Shown here: one piece after another, positions 12,201 to 20,823 of the stretch
Layout of the letters: each line of letters starts with the position of its first letter
Position numbering within the stretch: the first letter of the stretch is position 1
Made by a program: the position numbers and the translations under genes
NCBI RefSeq assembly: GCF_014395785.1
Contig: NZ_CP060713.1
Span: 896,501 to 960,500 of the forward strand
DNA length: 64,000 nt
From: Nocardioides mesophilus
GTDB lineage: Bacteria > Actinomycetota > Actinomycetes > Propionibacteriales > Nocardioidaceae
Reading direction: 5' to 3'
The notes under the pieces: generated by a model
What the model saw: the letters and a program-made list of their open reading frames with translations, nothing else
Databases searched by the model: none
Told to the model about the DNA's origin: nothing

Positions 12201-13034
12201 TCACATCTCCTCGTGGGTCTCCGGGTCGCCGCCGAAGAGCCGTCCGTCCGGGCGGCCCAGCGCCGTGATGGCGGCCAGCTCCTCCCCGGTGAGCTCGAAG
12301 CCCGCGACGTCGAGGTTCTGCCGCTGGCGCTCCGGCGTGGACGACTTGGGGATCGGCAGGGAGCCCAGCTGCAGGTGCCAGCGCAGGACGACCTGGCCGG
12401 GGGTGACGCCGTGCCGCGCGGCGGCGTCGGCGACCGCGGGCTCGGCGAACGGCGCCTGCCGCTTGCCCATCGGGCTCCACGCCTCGGTCCGGATGCCGAG
12501 GCGCTCGTGCACTTCCCGCATCCCCGGCTGCGGGAAGTAGGGGTGCAGCTCGATCTGGTTGACCGCCGGCGTCACGCCGGTGTCGTCGATCACGCGCCGC
12601 AGGTGCTCCTCGGTGAAGTTGGATACCCCGATGGAGCGGACCAGTCCCCGCTCGCGCAGCGCGACCAGAGCGCGCCACGCCTCGACGTACTTGCCGACGC
12701 TCGGGTTCGGCCAGTGGATCAGGTGCAGGTCGAGGTAGTCGGTGCCGAGCCGCTCCAGCGACGCCTCGGTGCTGGCCACCGCGTCGTCGTAGCCGTGGTG
12801 GCGACCGGGGATCTTGCTGGTGATCAGCAGCTCCTCGCGCGGGACGCCGGAGCGCCGCACCGCCTCGCCGACCTCCGCCTCGTTGCCGTAGTTCACCGCG
12901 GTGTCGAGGAGCCGGTAGCCGGCCTCGATCGCGCCGGTGATGACGGCGATCCCGTCCGCACCGGTCAGCGGGTAGGTGCCGAAGCCGATCCCCGGGATCG
13001 TGGTGCCGTCGTTGAGGGTGTACGTCGCAGGCAT
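12201..13034 (-). CDS. Aldo/keto reductase (2,5-diketo-gluconate reductase type)
   Basis: 277 residues, NADPH-dependent TIM-barrel oxidoreductase. The tetrad is visible as Asp44 and Tyr49 (LLDTAVNYGNE), Lys74 (ITSK) and His107 (LHLIHWP). SIGVSNF and IPKSSTPERQRQN complete the cofactor-binding signatures of the AKR5 group. Natural substrate unknown. It follows a short ORF (13044-13238) by 9 nt in the same direction. Confidence 0.93.
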   Translation of the reverse strand: MPATYTLNDGTTIPGIGFGTYPLTGADGIAVITGAIEAGYRLLDTAVNYGNEAEVGEAVRRSGVPREELLITSKIPGRHHGYDDAVASTEASLERLGTDYLDLHLIHWPNPSVGKYVEAWRALVALRERGLVRSIGVSNFTEEHLRRVIDDTGVTPAVNQIELHPYFPQPGMREVHERLGIRTEAWSPMGKRQAPFAEPAVADAAARHGVTPGQVVLRWHLQLGSLPIPKSSTPERQRQNLDVAGFELTGEELAAITALGRPDGRLFGGDPETHEEM

Positions 13035-13043
13035 GCCCCCACG

Positions 13044-13238
13044 CTAGCGAGCGGACGGGAGGGCCCGACGACGGCCCTTGTTGCCGAGACCGAAGGTGGC
13101 GAACAGCACCTTGGGGTTGTGCCAGTAGACGCCGACGGCCGTCGGCACCTTGCCCAGCTTCTTCTCGGTCATCCGCGTGACCAGCGCGCCCTTGACGCCG
13201 GTGAGGTCGGCGGCGGGGATGCGGGTGGTGTGCTCCAT
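13044..13238 (-). pseudogene. Truncated carboxymuconolactone-decarboxylase-like fragment
   Basis: 64-residue ORF. Its sequence (RIPAADLTGVKGALVTRM, then KLGKVPTAVGVYWHNPKVL) resembles the N-terminal 55 residues of actinobacterial CMD/AhpD-family proteins, recalled from memory. It stops before the CxxC-containing catalytic helices, ending in a basic tail GRRRALPSAR. A very strong GGAGGAG ribosome-binding site lies 3 nt upstream of ATG 13238, so the truncated peptide may still be made. It leads into the aldo/keto reductase gene. Either a decayed gene or a repurposed small protein. Confidence 0.55.
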
Positions 13239-13381
13239 GTCTCCTCCTGTGTCGGTGGCTGCGCCGACCGTCCGGCAGGTCGGCATGCATGAAGACACCG
13301 GCCGACCAGCGGGTGTGACACCGAGCCGAAGACCGTGGCTGCACCCCGGCTCCTGCGCGAGCCCTTCCCCTCCGCGCCGGG

Positions 13382-16300
13382 TCAGAGAGTTGCGGAGAGG
13401 ACGGCTGACGCTGCCGTCAGAGGCGCGCTGTCCAGGCCTTCGGTGAAGGTGTCATAGAGCTCTCGAAGCCGTTGTCTGGTCCGCTGTTCGAGCGGGCTTC
13501 CGGCGTCGATCGCGGCCAACCGGGTGAGCGCCTCCAGCTGCAGCATCCGGGCTCGCCGCCGGGCGGAGAGCTCGACCGCGTGCTCGACGATTCCGCGGAC
13601 GGCGTCCACGGGCGGTGTGGGGCCGGCCAGCAGGATGTCGGCGCGGGCGAGGGCGACCTCGGCGGCCGCAGGGTGGTCGCGTCCGAGACCGGTCCGCGCT
13701 TCCTCGACCAGCACAGAAGCACGCTCGAGGTCGCCCGCCGTGGCGTGCGTGGTGGCCCGGATGACCAGGAGGGAGGGCCAGAAGATCGGCGGGGTCGCGA
13801 GCTGCTGGTACAGCCCGAAGCCCTGCTCCATCTCCGCCAGGCCGGCGTCCACGCTGCCCATGCCGACTCGTGCAGCTCCCTGGAGGACGAGGGCCAGAGC
13901 TCGCCAGATGGCGTAGCTGTGGGTCCTGGCGAGGCGCTTCGACTCCTCGGCGCGAGCCTCGACGGCCGGCAGGTCCGAGCGCCACAGATCCAGCAGGGCT
14001 GCATGGTGGAACGCGAAGGCCTGTGAGTACGGGTGGGCCAGCTCGTTGGCGAGGCGCAGCCCCTGCTCGGTGCTTCGTGAAGCCGAGTCCGGGAACCCGG
14101 CGGTCCAGCGCAAGAGCCCGGCAACGGCGTGGGCGACGACGCCCGGGCTCGGGCCCACCCGGAACGCGACGAAGTCCGAGCCAGCGGCCTCGAAGAAGGC
14201 GGCAGCCTTGTCGGTGTCCTCGATGGCGCTCGGCAGGTCCCGCAGCCAGGTGGTGCTCACACAGTTCGTCAGGTGCGCCTCCGCCAGGAGCGCGGGATCG
14301 CTGTCACGCTCAGCGATCGCCATCAGCTCGTGCGCCGTCGCGGCTCCCCGCTCGAAGTCCCCCCGCCACAGCTGGAGCGCCGCGAGGCTTCGCAGCGTCG
14401 GAAATCGCTGGGGAACCGCTGAGGCGGCTTCCAGCCGTCCCAGTGCCTCGACCAGCGCCTGCTCGGTATCCGGACCGAAGCCTCGGGTGACCAGCTGGGT
14501 CCTCGCCAGGTTCGCGCGCAGCGCGAGCTCGTCGCTGCGGCGTTGGTGGGACGAGGGCAGCTCGGTCAGCGCACTCAGCAGCTCCTCGCCCAGCGCGAGG
14601 ACGCTCCGGTAGTCTCCCCGGGCCTCGTGATAGCCCCACAACGGCGCGATCAGCTCGTCGAGCCGGGCGACGTCGTGCCGCTCTGCGCAGCGCTGCCAGG
14701 CGGCGCGGAGGTTGTCGAGGTCCGCTGCGACGGCCGTCAACCAGGTCCTTCGATCGACGGAGGTGCGCTGTCGGTGCAGGTCGAGCGCCCGCTCGGCGTA
14801 GTGCGCGGCATGTGCGTCCTGCACCTGTTGCAGGAGCTCCGGGAACCGCCCGAGCCGTTCGGCGGCGTACTGGCGAATCGTGTGCAGCATGGTGAACCTC
14901 GGCCGCCGGTCGGCACCGGGCGAGGCCTGGACGAGGTTCTTGTCCAGCAGGGAGCTCAACGCCTCCATGACGTCGACACTGCGCATCCCCGGCACCTCGC
15001 GCAGTGTCTCGTTTACGTCGCCGAGCCGGGCGTCGGCGAACACGGAGAACAGCCAGAAGACCGTCCGCTCCTCCTCCGTCAGCAGCCCCTCGCTCCACTC
15101 GATCGCATCCCGCAACGTGCGCTGCCGGGACGGCCGGTCGCGAGCTCCGCCGGCGAGTAGGTCGAGTCGTCGGTCGAGGCCCGCGCGCAGCTCCGTCAGG
15201 GAGAGAAGCTTCACTCGGGCAGCCGCGAGCTCCAACGCCAGCGGCAGCCCGTCGAGGCGGTGGCAGATGGCGGCGAGGTCAGGGGCGTCGCCGGGCCCGG
15301 GCGTGAAGCCCGTACCGGTAGCGGAGGCACGCTCGATGAAGAGCCGGCCCGCCTCAGATGCGAGCACCTCCCCCAGCGACGGGTCCGACAAGTCGTCGGC
15401 AGGGAGGGACAGCACCGGCACCGGGTAGACGTGCTCGGCGCTGACCCGGAGCACCTCGCGACTCGTGACGAGGAGCTTCACGCGGGGGCACCGCTCGAGA
15501 AGCTCGACCAGCCCCGGCCCGGCCGTCGTGACCTGCTCGACGTTGTCGAGGACGAGCAGGACCTGCCGTTGCCTCAGCTCGTGCGTCAACCGCTCCAGGG
15601 GCGGACCGCCGGGGAGCTCGTCGACCTCCACGGCGCGAGCGATGGCGGCGAAGGCCTCTTCTGGTTGACGCTCCGCGCTCAGGTCGACGAAGAACACGCC
15701 GTCGCCGAACCACCCCGCCACAGCCCTCGCAGCCTCGATGGCGAGTCGGGTCTTGCCGGTTCCACCGGGGCCGGCCATGGTGACGAGTCGGACGGCGTCC
15801 TGGCTCAGCAGCGTCCTCAGCTGATCCAGCTCCACCTCGCGCCCGACGAAGGTGGAGGTCGGGGCGGGCAGGTTCACCACGGATGTGGGCGGTGCGGAGT
15901 TCGGCTGCACCTGCTCGAACCGTTCGGCCAGCAGCAGGGCGAGGTCGTCGAGCAGCAGCTCGCGCAGCTCGCGGGCGTCACCGAAGGGCTTGTACGACGG
16001 ACCGTCCTCGCCCTGCAGTGTGCGCAGCATGTCCCCCAGCCGCGGGTCGAGGTCCGGCGCGGGCCGCCTCACGTAGATCAGCCGTGGCATCCGCGTCGCC
16101 AGCCGGAGCTCGTCCTCGAGCCCCGAGACGTCCATGTCGGGCGCCACCCAGCCATACCTCTGCCAGTAGATCCCGACGAAGATGTCCGACTGCGCCAGGT
16201 AGGAGCGGTACAGGCTCCGCGGCGGGTGCGGCCGAGCCCCCAGCTCGAACATGATGGGCGTCAGCCGCAGCTGCTCGATCGCAGTGCGGGCCGCCTTTCG

Positions 16301-16420
16301 TTCCTCGGCCAGCTCACCGAGGGTGGAGGAGACGAACACGCGGACACGCTGGTCCGGCGTCCGTATCGGGATCCGTACGGCCGCCTCCAGCGCGTCCCCA
16401 GTCTCCATCCTGGTTGGCAT
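13382..16420 (-). CDS. DUF4062-STAND NTPase-TPR protein
   Basis: About 1012 residues. N-terminal DUF4062 domain (about 25-110; VRVFVSSTLGELAEERKAA, then SDIFVGIYWQRYGW). A STAND/NB-ARC-type NTPase follows, with STFVGREVELDQL, P-loop GPGGTGKT at about 217-224, Walker B VLLVLDNVEQ at about 287-296, TSREVLRV sensor, LPLALELAAARVKLLS, and a winged-helix-like section (EWSEGLLTEEERTVFWLFS). The C-terminal 500 residues are TPR-like helical pairs (LALRANLARTQL, EAHLTNC and so on). No DNA-binding or catalytic effector other than DUF4062 is seen. STAND proteins switch on ligand binding and oligomerise. Here the role could be signalling or defence; that is inference. ATG 16420 is one of three candidate starts (GTG 16432, ATG 16408). 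Confidence 0.85.
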   Translation of the reverse strand: MPTRMETGDALEAAVRIPIRTPDQRVRVFVSSTLGELAEERKAARTAIEQLRLTPIMFELGARPHPPRSLYRSYLAQSDIFVGIYWQRYGWVAPDMDVSGLEDELRLATRMPRLIYVRRPAPDLDPRLGDMLRTLQGEDGPSYKPFGDARELRELLLDDLALLLAERFEQVQPNSAPPTSVVNLPAPTSTFVGREVELDQLRTLLSQDAVRLVTMAGPGGTGKTRLAIEAARAVAGWFGDGVFFVDLSAERQPEEAFAAIARAVEVDELPGGPPLERLTHELRQRQVLLVLDNVEQVTTAGPGLVELLERCPRVKLLVTSREVLRVSAEHVYPVPVLSLPADDLSDPSLGEVLASEAGRLFIERASATGTGFTPGPGDAPDLAAICHRLDGLPLALELAAARVKLLSLTELRAGLDRRLDLLAGGARDRPSRQRTLRDAIEWSEGLLTEEERTVFWLFSVFADARLGDVNETLREVPGMRSVDVMEALSSLLDKNLVQASPGADRRPRFTMLHTIRQYAAERLGRFPELLQQVQDAHAAHYAERALDLHRQRTSVDRRTWLTAVAADLDNLRAAWQRCAERHDVARLDELIAPLWGYHEARGDYRSVLALGEELLSALTELPSSHQRRSDELALRANLARTQLVTRGFGPDTEQALVEALGRLEAASAVPQRFPTLRSLAALQLWRGDFERGAATAHELMAIAERDSDPALLAEAHLTNCVSTTWLRDLPSAIEDTDKAAAFFEAAGSDFVAFRVGPSPGVVAHAVAGLLRWTAGFPDSASRSTEQGLRLANELAHPYSQAFAFHHAALLDLWRSDLPAVEARAEESKRLARTHSYAIWRALALVLQGAARVGMGSVDAGLAEMEQGFGLYQQLATPPIFWPSLLVIRATTHATAGDLERASVLVEEARTGLGRDHPAAAEVALARADILLAGPTPPVDAVRGIVEHAVELSARRRARMLQLEALTRLAAIDAGSPLEQRTRQRLRELYDTFTEGLDSAPLTAASAVLSATL

Positions 16421-16470
16421 CGTAGAGCGCACCGAGGCGCCTGGGACGGCAACGCGGGAAGGGAGGTGAC

Positions 16471-16563
16471 ATGAGCGGTCTCGCGCACTTCACCCGTCCG
16501 GCACCGCCCCTCCCAGCGGGTGCCCAGGCGCTCAGCCGGGGTGTTCTGCGCTGCCCGAAGTGA
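16471..16563 (+). CDS. Possible small ORF, 30 residues
   Basis: A 30-codon frame starting at ATG 16471 is preceded by AAGGGAGGTGAC, an almost perfect complement of the 16S 3' end. That is much stronger than most ribosome-binding sites in this window. The peptide (starts SGLAHFTRPAPPLPAG, ends VLRCPK) has no recognisable domain. It is divergent from the DUF4062-STAND gene with about 50 bp between. The remainder of the gap to 16676 shows nothing else I can name. Confidence 0.35.
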   Translation: MSGLAHFTRPAPPLPAGAQALSRGVLRCPK

Positions 16564-16675
16564 CCATGTACAGCGCCGTGGCGTGCGCGGATCGTAAAAG
16601 ATCTGGAGCGGCCGGCCGCGGCCGCCCGGCTGGTGAGGCGATGCCAGGACACACCGCGAACCGGGGAGTGATCAC

Positions 16676-17092
16676 ATGCGTCGGCGCATCGTCACCATCG
16701 CAGCTGCCTCTGCCGGGACCGTCCTCCTCGCGACGGGTCCGGCCCTGGCCCACGAGTGCTACATCGCCAGCCGTTCCTGGCAAGGAAACCTGATGTCGGG
16801 TACGCACTCTCAGGCCTGGTACCAGGTTGACCTCAACGAGGAGTTCGCCAACGACCCGTCCCTGACTGAGGCCGACGCACAGTGCCTCCTCACGCAGCGG
16901 ACGGCGAACGGGGTGCCGCTGGTGTTCACCATCCATGTCAAGGGCGCGGTGGGACAGGACGGAGTGTTGGCCGACAACAATCCCAACTCCTGGCTCATGG
17001 CCGACGGAAAGGGCGTCGACCACTTCTTCGACGTCTACGGCGAGGCCCTGGGGGCGTCCTTCGCGGCCTGCGGGCTGGAGTTCCAGCCGTAG
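16676..17092 (+). CDS. Small secreted protein, unknown
   Basis: 138 residues with a clear signal peptide (RRRIVTIAAASAGTVL to PALAHECY). The mature domain starts HECYIASRSWQGNL and contains three cysteines, several His and Asp residues and a C-terminal CGLEFQP. No family is recognised. A GGGGAGTGATCAC region precedes the ATG at 16676. It is followed by a 216-bp gap with no gene before the GMC oxidoreductase. Confidence 0.6.
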   Translation: MRRRIVTIAAASAGTVLLATGPALAHECYIASRSWQGNLMSGTHSQAWYQVDLNEEFANDPSLTEADAQCLLTQRTANGVPLVFTIHVKGAVGQDGVLADNNPNSWLMADGKGVDHFFDVYGEALGASFAACGLEFQP

Positions 17093-17308
17093 CCGGACGT
17101 CCGTGTCAGCGTCCACGACGGACATGGCCACGGCCGCCGTCGTCGACCACAAACGGACGGACCACATGCGCCGCGGCAGCGCCTTCGTGGATACCTCGGC
17201 GACCGAGAGAAGCAAGGCACTTGCTCCCTTGTCTCCCCCCTGGTGGGTGTGGTTGCGTGACGAGACCGTCCCCGCCGTCCGGCGAGGTGCCGCAACGAGG
17301 TGGGATCC

Positions 17309-19141
17309 ATGGACTCGACGTACGACTACGTGATCGTGGGAGCGGGATCGGCGGGCGCTGTTGTCGCCGCCCGGCTGAGCGAGGACCCGGAGGTCCGGGT
17401 GTGCCTGCTCGAGGCCGGCGGGCCGCCGCCGCCCGCGGAGCTCGTGCCCGCAGCGGTCGCGAGCCTGCAGAACGACCCCGCGACCGACTGGATGTTCAAC
17501 GGCGACCCTGGTGGGGTCGGCAAGGGCCTGGTCGGCGGCCAGATGATGGTGCCCCGGGGAAAGATGCTCGGCGGCTCCTCCGGCCTCAACTACATGGCGT
17601 ACGTGCGGGGGCACCCGGGCGACTTCGACTCGTGGGCCGCCGGCGGCGCAGACGGCTGGTCCTACGAGGAGGTCCTGCCCTACTTCCGCAAGGCCGAGGG
17701 ATTCGTGAACAGCCCCGAGCTGCACGCCGACACCGACGTGCACGGGCACAACGGCCCCGTGGGCGTGTCGGTGCGCCAGCCGATCCTGCGTGCCGCGAGC
17801 CAGTTCGTCGAGGCGGCGGGCGCCGCGGGCATGAAGCAGGGTGACTACAACGGTCGCGGCCGTCTCAGGCCCGAGGGGGTGGCCTCGCTCTTCCAGACGA
17901 CGACGAAGGACGGCAGGCGAAGCTCGACCTTCCACGCCTACCTCGAGCCGGCGATGGACCGGGAGAACCTGACCGTGGTCACCGGTGCGCTCGTCGAGAG
18001 GGTCTTGCTCGAGGCGGACGGTGAGGTGGTTCGCGCCACCGGGGTGGCCTACCGCACCGAGCACGACACCTCCGAGACGGTGGCCGCGGGCACCGAGGTG
18101 GTGTTGTGCGCGGGCGCCATCGGGTCGCCGCACCTGCTCCTGCTCTCCGGGGTCGGATCCCGCGAAGACCTCTCCGCCGCCGGGGTGGCCTGCGTCGTCA
18201 ACCTCCCCGGGGTCGGGCGTCACCTCAAGGACCACCTGCACACACCCTTGATGTTTGCCGCAGACGGCATCGGCGAGACGATGACCGAGGTTGCGATGTC
18301 GCTCGGGCCGGACGCGTTGCGGGCCCCCGCTGGTCCGCTGCCGGCCGACCCAGCCGACGATGACGCCTTGCCCGAGCCGCTTGCCGCTGCCAAGGCCGAG
18401 GCGCAGCGCCGCATCGCCGAGTGGTTCACCACCGGCCGTGGCCTCGCCTCCTCCTCCCTCTACGACGCTGTCGCGTTCTTCTCGACCGGGCTGGGGGACG
18501 AGCACACCCACGACGGGCAGATCGGATTCCTCGCGACCGGCTACACGCCGCCGATCTGGGAAGCCGTCTTCCGGCTCCCGCCGTCTGCGTTCTTCGAGGA
18601 CCCGGAGTCCTTCCTGGACCCGACGCGCGGCCAGGTGGTCGTGCTGCCCAATCCCGTACAACCCCACTCCGAGGGTTCTGTGACCCTGGCCAGCGCAGAC
18701 CCGGCGGTCCCGCCGCGGATCGAGTTCAACTACTTCGACGATCCGCACGACGTGACGGTCATGGTCGCCGTCATGCGCAAGGCCCTCGAGGTCGCGAAGG
18801 CATGGCCCGGCGGCGGCCTGGGTGAGCCAGTCATTCCGCCGCACCTTGCGCAGGCACACGGCCACCTCCCCGGCGCCGCACCGAGCGACGCGCTGCTGGA
18901 GGACCTGGCCCGCCACTACGCGCTGACGGTCTACCACGAGACGTCGACCTGTCGGATCGGCGACGTCGTCGACCCGCGGCTGCGGGTCCACGGCATCAAG
19001 GCCCTGCGCGTGGCCGACGCGAGTGTGATGCCGAACGTCGTCAGCGGCAACACCAACGCTGCAGCCATCATGATCGGCGAGAAGGCAGCCGAGCTCATCG
19101 CCACGGACCATGGCGTCCACCTCCACGAGGTGGTCGGCTGA
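17309..19141 (+). CDS. GMC-family FAD oxidoreductase
   Basis: 610 residues. Glucose-methanol-choline oxidoreductase, oxidising an alcohol with FAD. The Rossmann motif YDYVIVGAGSAGAVVAARL opens the protein, and MLGGSSGLNYMAYVRGHPGD is the second FAD signature. The C-terminal catalytic pair is YHETSTCRIG (His) and SGNTNAAAIMIGEKA (Asn). Homologues usually read WHPVGTCRMG, so the YHETS variant is unusual. ATG 17309 follows GAGGTGGGA at a good distance; the upstream GTG 17300 is less likely. Substrate is not predictable. Confidence 0.92.
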   Translation: MDSTYDYVIVGAGSAGAVVAARLSEDPEVRVCLLEAGGPPPPAELVPAAVASLQNDPATDWMFNGDPGGVGKGLVGGQMMVPRGKMLGGSSGLNYMAYVRGHPGDFDSWAAGGADGWSYEEVLPYFRKAEGFVNSPELHADTDVHGHNGPVGVSVRQPILRAASQFVEAAGAAGMKQGDYNGRGRLRPEGVASLFQTTTKDGRRSSTFHAYLEPAMDRENLTVVTGALVERVLLEADGEVVRATGVAYRTEHDTSETVAAGTEVVLCAGAIGSPHLLLLSGVGSREDLSAAGVACVVNLPGVGRHLKDHLHTPLMFAADGIGETMTEVAMSLGPDALRAPAGPLPADPADDDALPEPLAAAKAEAQRRIAEWFTTGRGLASSSLYDAVAFFSTGLGDEHTHDGQIGFLATGYTPPIWEAVFRLPPSAFFEDPESFLDPTRGQVVVLPNPVQPHSEGSVTLASADPAVPPRIEFNYFDDPHDVTVMVAVMRKALEVAKAWPGGGLGEPVIPPHLAQAHGHLPGAAPSDALLEDLARHYALTVYHETSTCRIGDVVDPRLRVHGIKALRVADASVMPNVVSGNTNAAAIMIGEKAAELIATDHGVHLHEVVG

Positions 19142-19196
19142 GGGCCTGGGCCAGTAGCCGGAGGGACGGCTCGGCACCGGATCCGTCCAGCAGGCG

Positions 19197-19280
19197 TCAG
19201 GCGCGCCCGTCGCAGGTCCGGCGGTAGGGCCGGTCGGGCAGGTAGCTCGACCACTCGTCCGGAGTCAGGCCCCGGCTGCT
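19197..19280 (-). pseudogene. C-terminal remnant of a WD40/nSTAND protein
   Basis: In one minus-strand frame about 25 codons read LTPDEWSSYLPDRPYRRTC and end with a TGA at 19199. This is the characteristic tail of actinobacterial nSTAND/WD40-repeat proteins, as I recall them. Nothing upstream in that frame resembles WD repeats, so only the last piece survives. The rest of the 19142-19435 gap shows no gene. Confidence 0.5.
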
Positions 19281-19435
19281 TTCCCGGGTCGAACCGCCAG
19301 CGCGGTCAGCACCACCCGAACGGGGAGCGCGGGTGGTCTTGCACCGGTTCACACCGCTTCCCCCGCACCGTCGGCGCGGTCCGGGCCAGCGAAACCGCTG
19401 GCGGGCAGGAGGGGCCGTGAGTACGTTCCGGTGCC

Positions 19436-20314
19436 ATGGAGCTGTCGGCCTGCGTCACCGACGACGACTACGAGGCGTGGCGGAGGGTGCGGCTCGCGGT
19501 CGTCCCCGCTGAGCGCTGCGACACCGTGGCCGAGCTCCGCGCTCAGGACTCGCCGGAGCGGCTGTTCCTGCTGGCCCGCATGGGCGGGGAGGTCGTCGGC
19601 TCGGGCGTGGCCAGTCGCTCCGACAGCTCGGGCGGCGGCTTCGTCGCGCCGCGGGTGCTGCCCGACCACCGCCGCCGTGGCGTCGGGTCGGCCCTGCTGC
19701 GCGAGCTCGCCGCCCACGTCACCGCGCTCGGTCTCCCCAAGCTGCACGGCATGACCGAGGACCCGGGGTCGCTGGCGTTCGCCACCCGCTTCGGGTTCGA
19801 GGAGGTGGACCGGCAGGTCGAGCAGGTCCGGGCGATCGGCGACGAGCAGCCGCCGGGCCTCCCGCCGGAGGGAATCGAGGTCGTCACCCTCGACCAGCAG
19901 CCGCAGCTCTGGGCAGCCTGCTACGACACGTTCGGCACCCAGGTGCTCGCCGACTTCGCGCTCTACGAGCCGCTCGACATCAGCGCCGAGCAGTGGAGCT
20001 CGTCGTGGGCCGCCGACCCGATGTTCCTGGCCCTGCACGACGGCGAGGTGGTCGGCTGCGCCGGCGTGGACCGCGACACCGACCGTCCCGAGCGCGGCGA
20101 GAACGCGCTCACCGCCGTACGCCGTGACTGGCGCGGCCGGGGCGTAGCGGTGCACCTGAAGCGACGCACCCTGCGGTGGGCGGCGGAGAACGGACTGAGC
20201 GAGCTCTACACCTGGACGCAGGCGCGCAACACTCCGATGCTGACCCTCAACGAGCAGCTGGGGTACGTCGTCGGCTCGACCAGCGTCACCGTGGAGCGAC
20301 CCCTGCCGCTCTGA
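19436..20314 (+). CDS. Tandem-domain GNAT acetyltransferase
   Basis: 292 residues with two GNAT folds. The first has LPDHRRRGVGSALLREL (acetyl-CoA pyrophosphate loop) around residues 80-97. The second has a more diverged loop, VRRDWRGRGVAVHLKRRTL, near 225-245, followed by TWTQARNTPMLTLNEQLGY. Two-domain GNATs of this type in actinobacteria include mycothiol-synthase-like proteins, but the substrate is unknown. No strong ribosome-binding site is seen before ATG 19436. Confidence 0.85.
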   Translation: MELSACVTDDDYEAWRRVRLAVVPAERCDTVAELRAQDSPERLFLLARMGGEVVGSGVASRSDSSGGGFVAPRVLPDHRRRGVGSALLRELAAHVTALGLPKLHGMTEDPGSLAFATRFGFEEVDRQVEQVRAIGDEQPPGLPPEGIEVVTLDQQPQLWAACYDTFGTQVLADFALYEPLDISAEQWSSSWAADPMFLALHDGEVVGCAGVDRDTDRPERGENALTAVRRDWRGRGVAVHLKRRTLRWAAENGLSELYTWTQARNTPMLTLNEQLGYVVGSTSVTVERPLPL

Positions 20315-20364
20315 GCGCGAGACAGGCCCCTGCCCCCTCGTTGCCGAGCCCAGGAGTGACGGGG

Positions 20365-20787
20365 TCAGAGCTCCTTGCGCATGTGGACGTCGTCGCGACC
20401 GCGCGTCGGGACCGCCTCCCACCGGAAGATCTCCTCATAGCCCAGGCGCTGGTAGAACGCCGGGGCCTGGAACGTGAACGACGTGACGAACACGTGCGTG
20501 CAGCGCCGGCGGCGAGCCTCCTCCTCGAAGGCCGTGACCAGCTCCGTCCCGATGCCGGTCCCGCGGTGCTTCTCGTCCACCCACGTCATCGCGATGCCGG
20601 CGGCCTGTCCCCAGGTCCAGCCCGAGGCGCCGGCGACCAGCTCGCCGTCCCGCTCGACCCGGACAGTGAGTTCCTCGGCGGCCGCCACGTCAGGCGTGGC
20701 GGCCTCGTTGAACCTGTCCAGCTCGTCGTTGAGCCGCTGGTCTAGCGCGGTATCGCCCTTGCCGATCGAGGTCTTCGCTCCTGACAT
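20365..20787 (-). CDS. GNAT family N-acetyltransferase
   Basis: 140 residues, single GNAT domain. Seen: VDEKHRGTGIGTELVTAFEEEARRR (acetyl-CoA binding loop), followed by HVFVTSFTFQAPAFYQRLGYEEI. Substrate unknown. It is convergent with the tandem GNAT gene. ATG 20787 gives a plausible full-length domain. The 737 bp beyond its start (20788-21524) hold only broken genes. Confidence 0.85.
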   Translation of the reverse strand: MSGAKTSIGKGDTALDQRLNDELDRFNEAATPDVAAAEELTVRVERDGELVAGASGWTWGQAAGIAMTWVDEKHRGTGIGTELVTAFEEEARRRRCTHVFVTSFTFQAPAFYQRLGYEEIFRWEAVPTRGRDDVHMRKEL

Positions 20788-20823
20788 GCGCAGGATGCTG
20801 TCACGGGCGGTACGGCGTACCGG

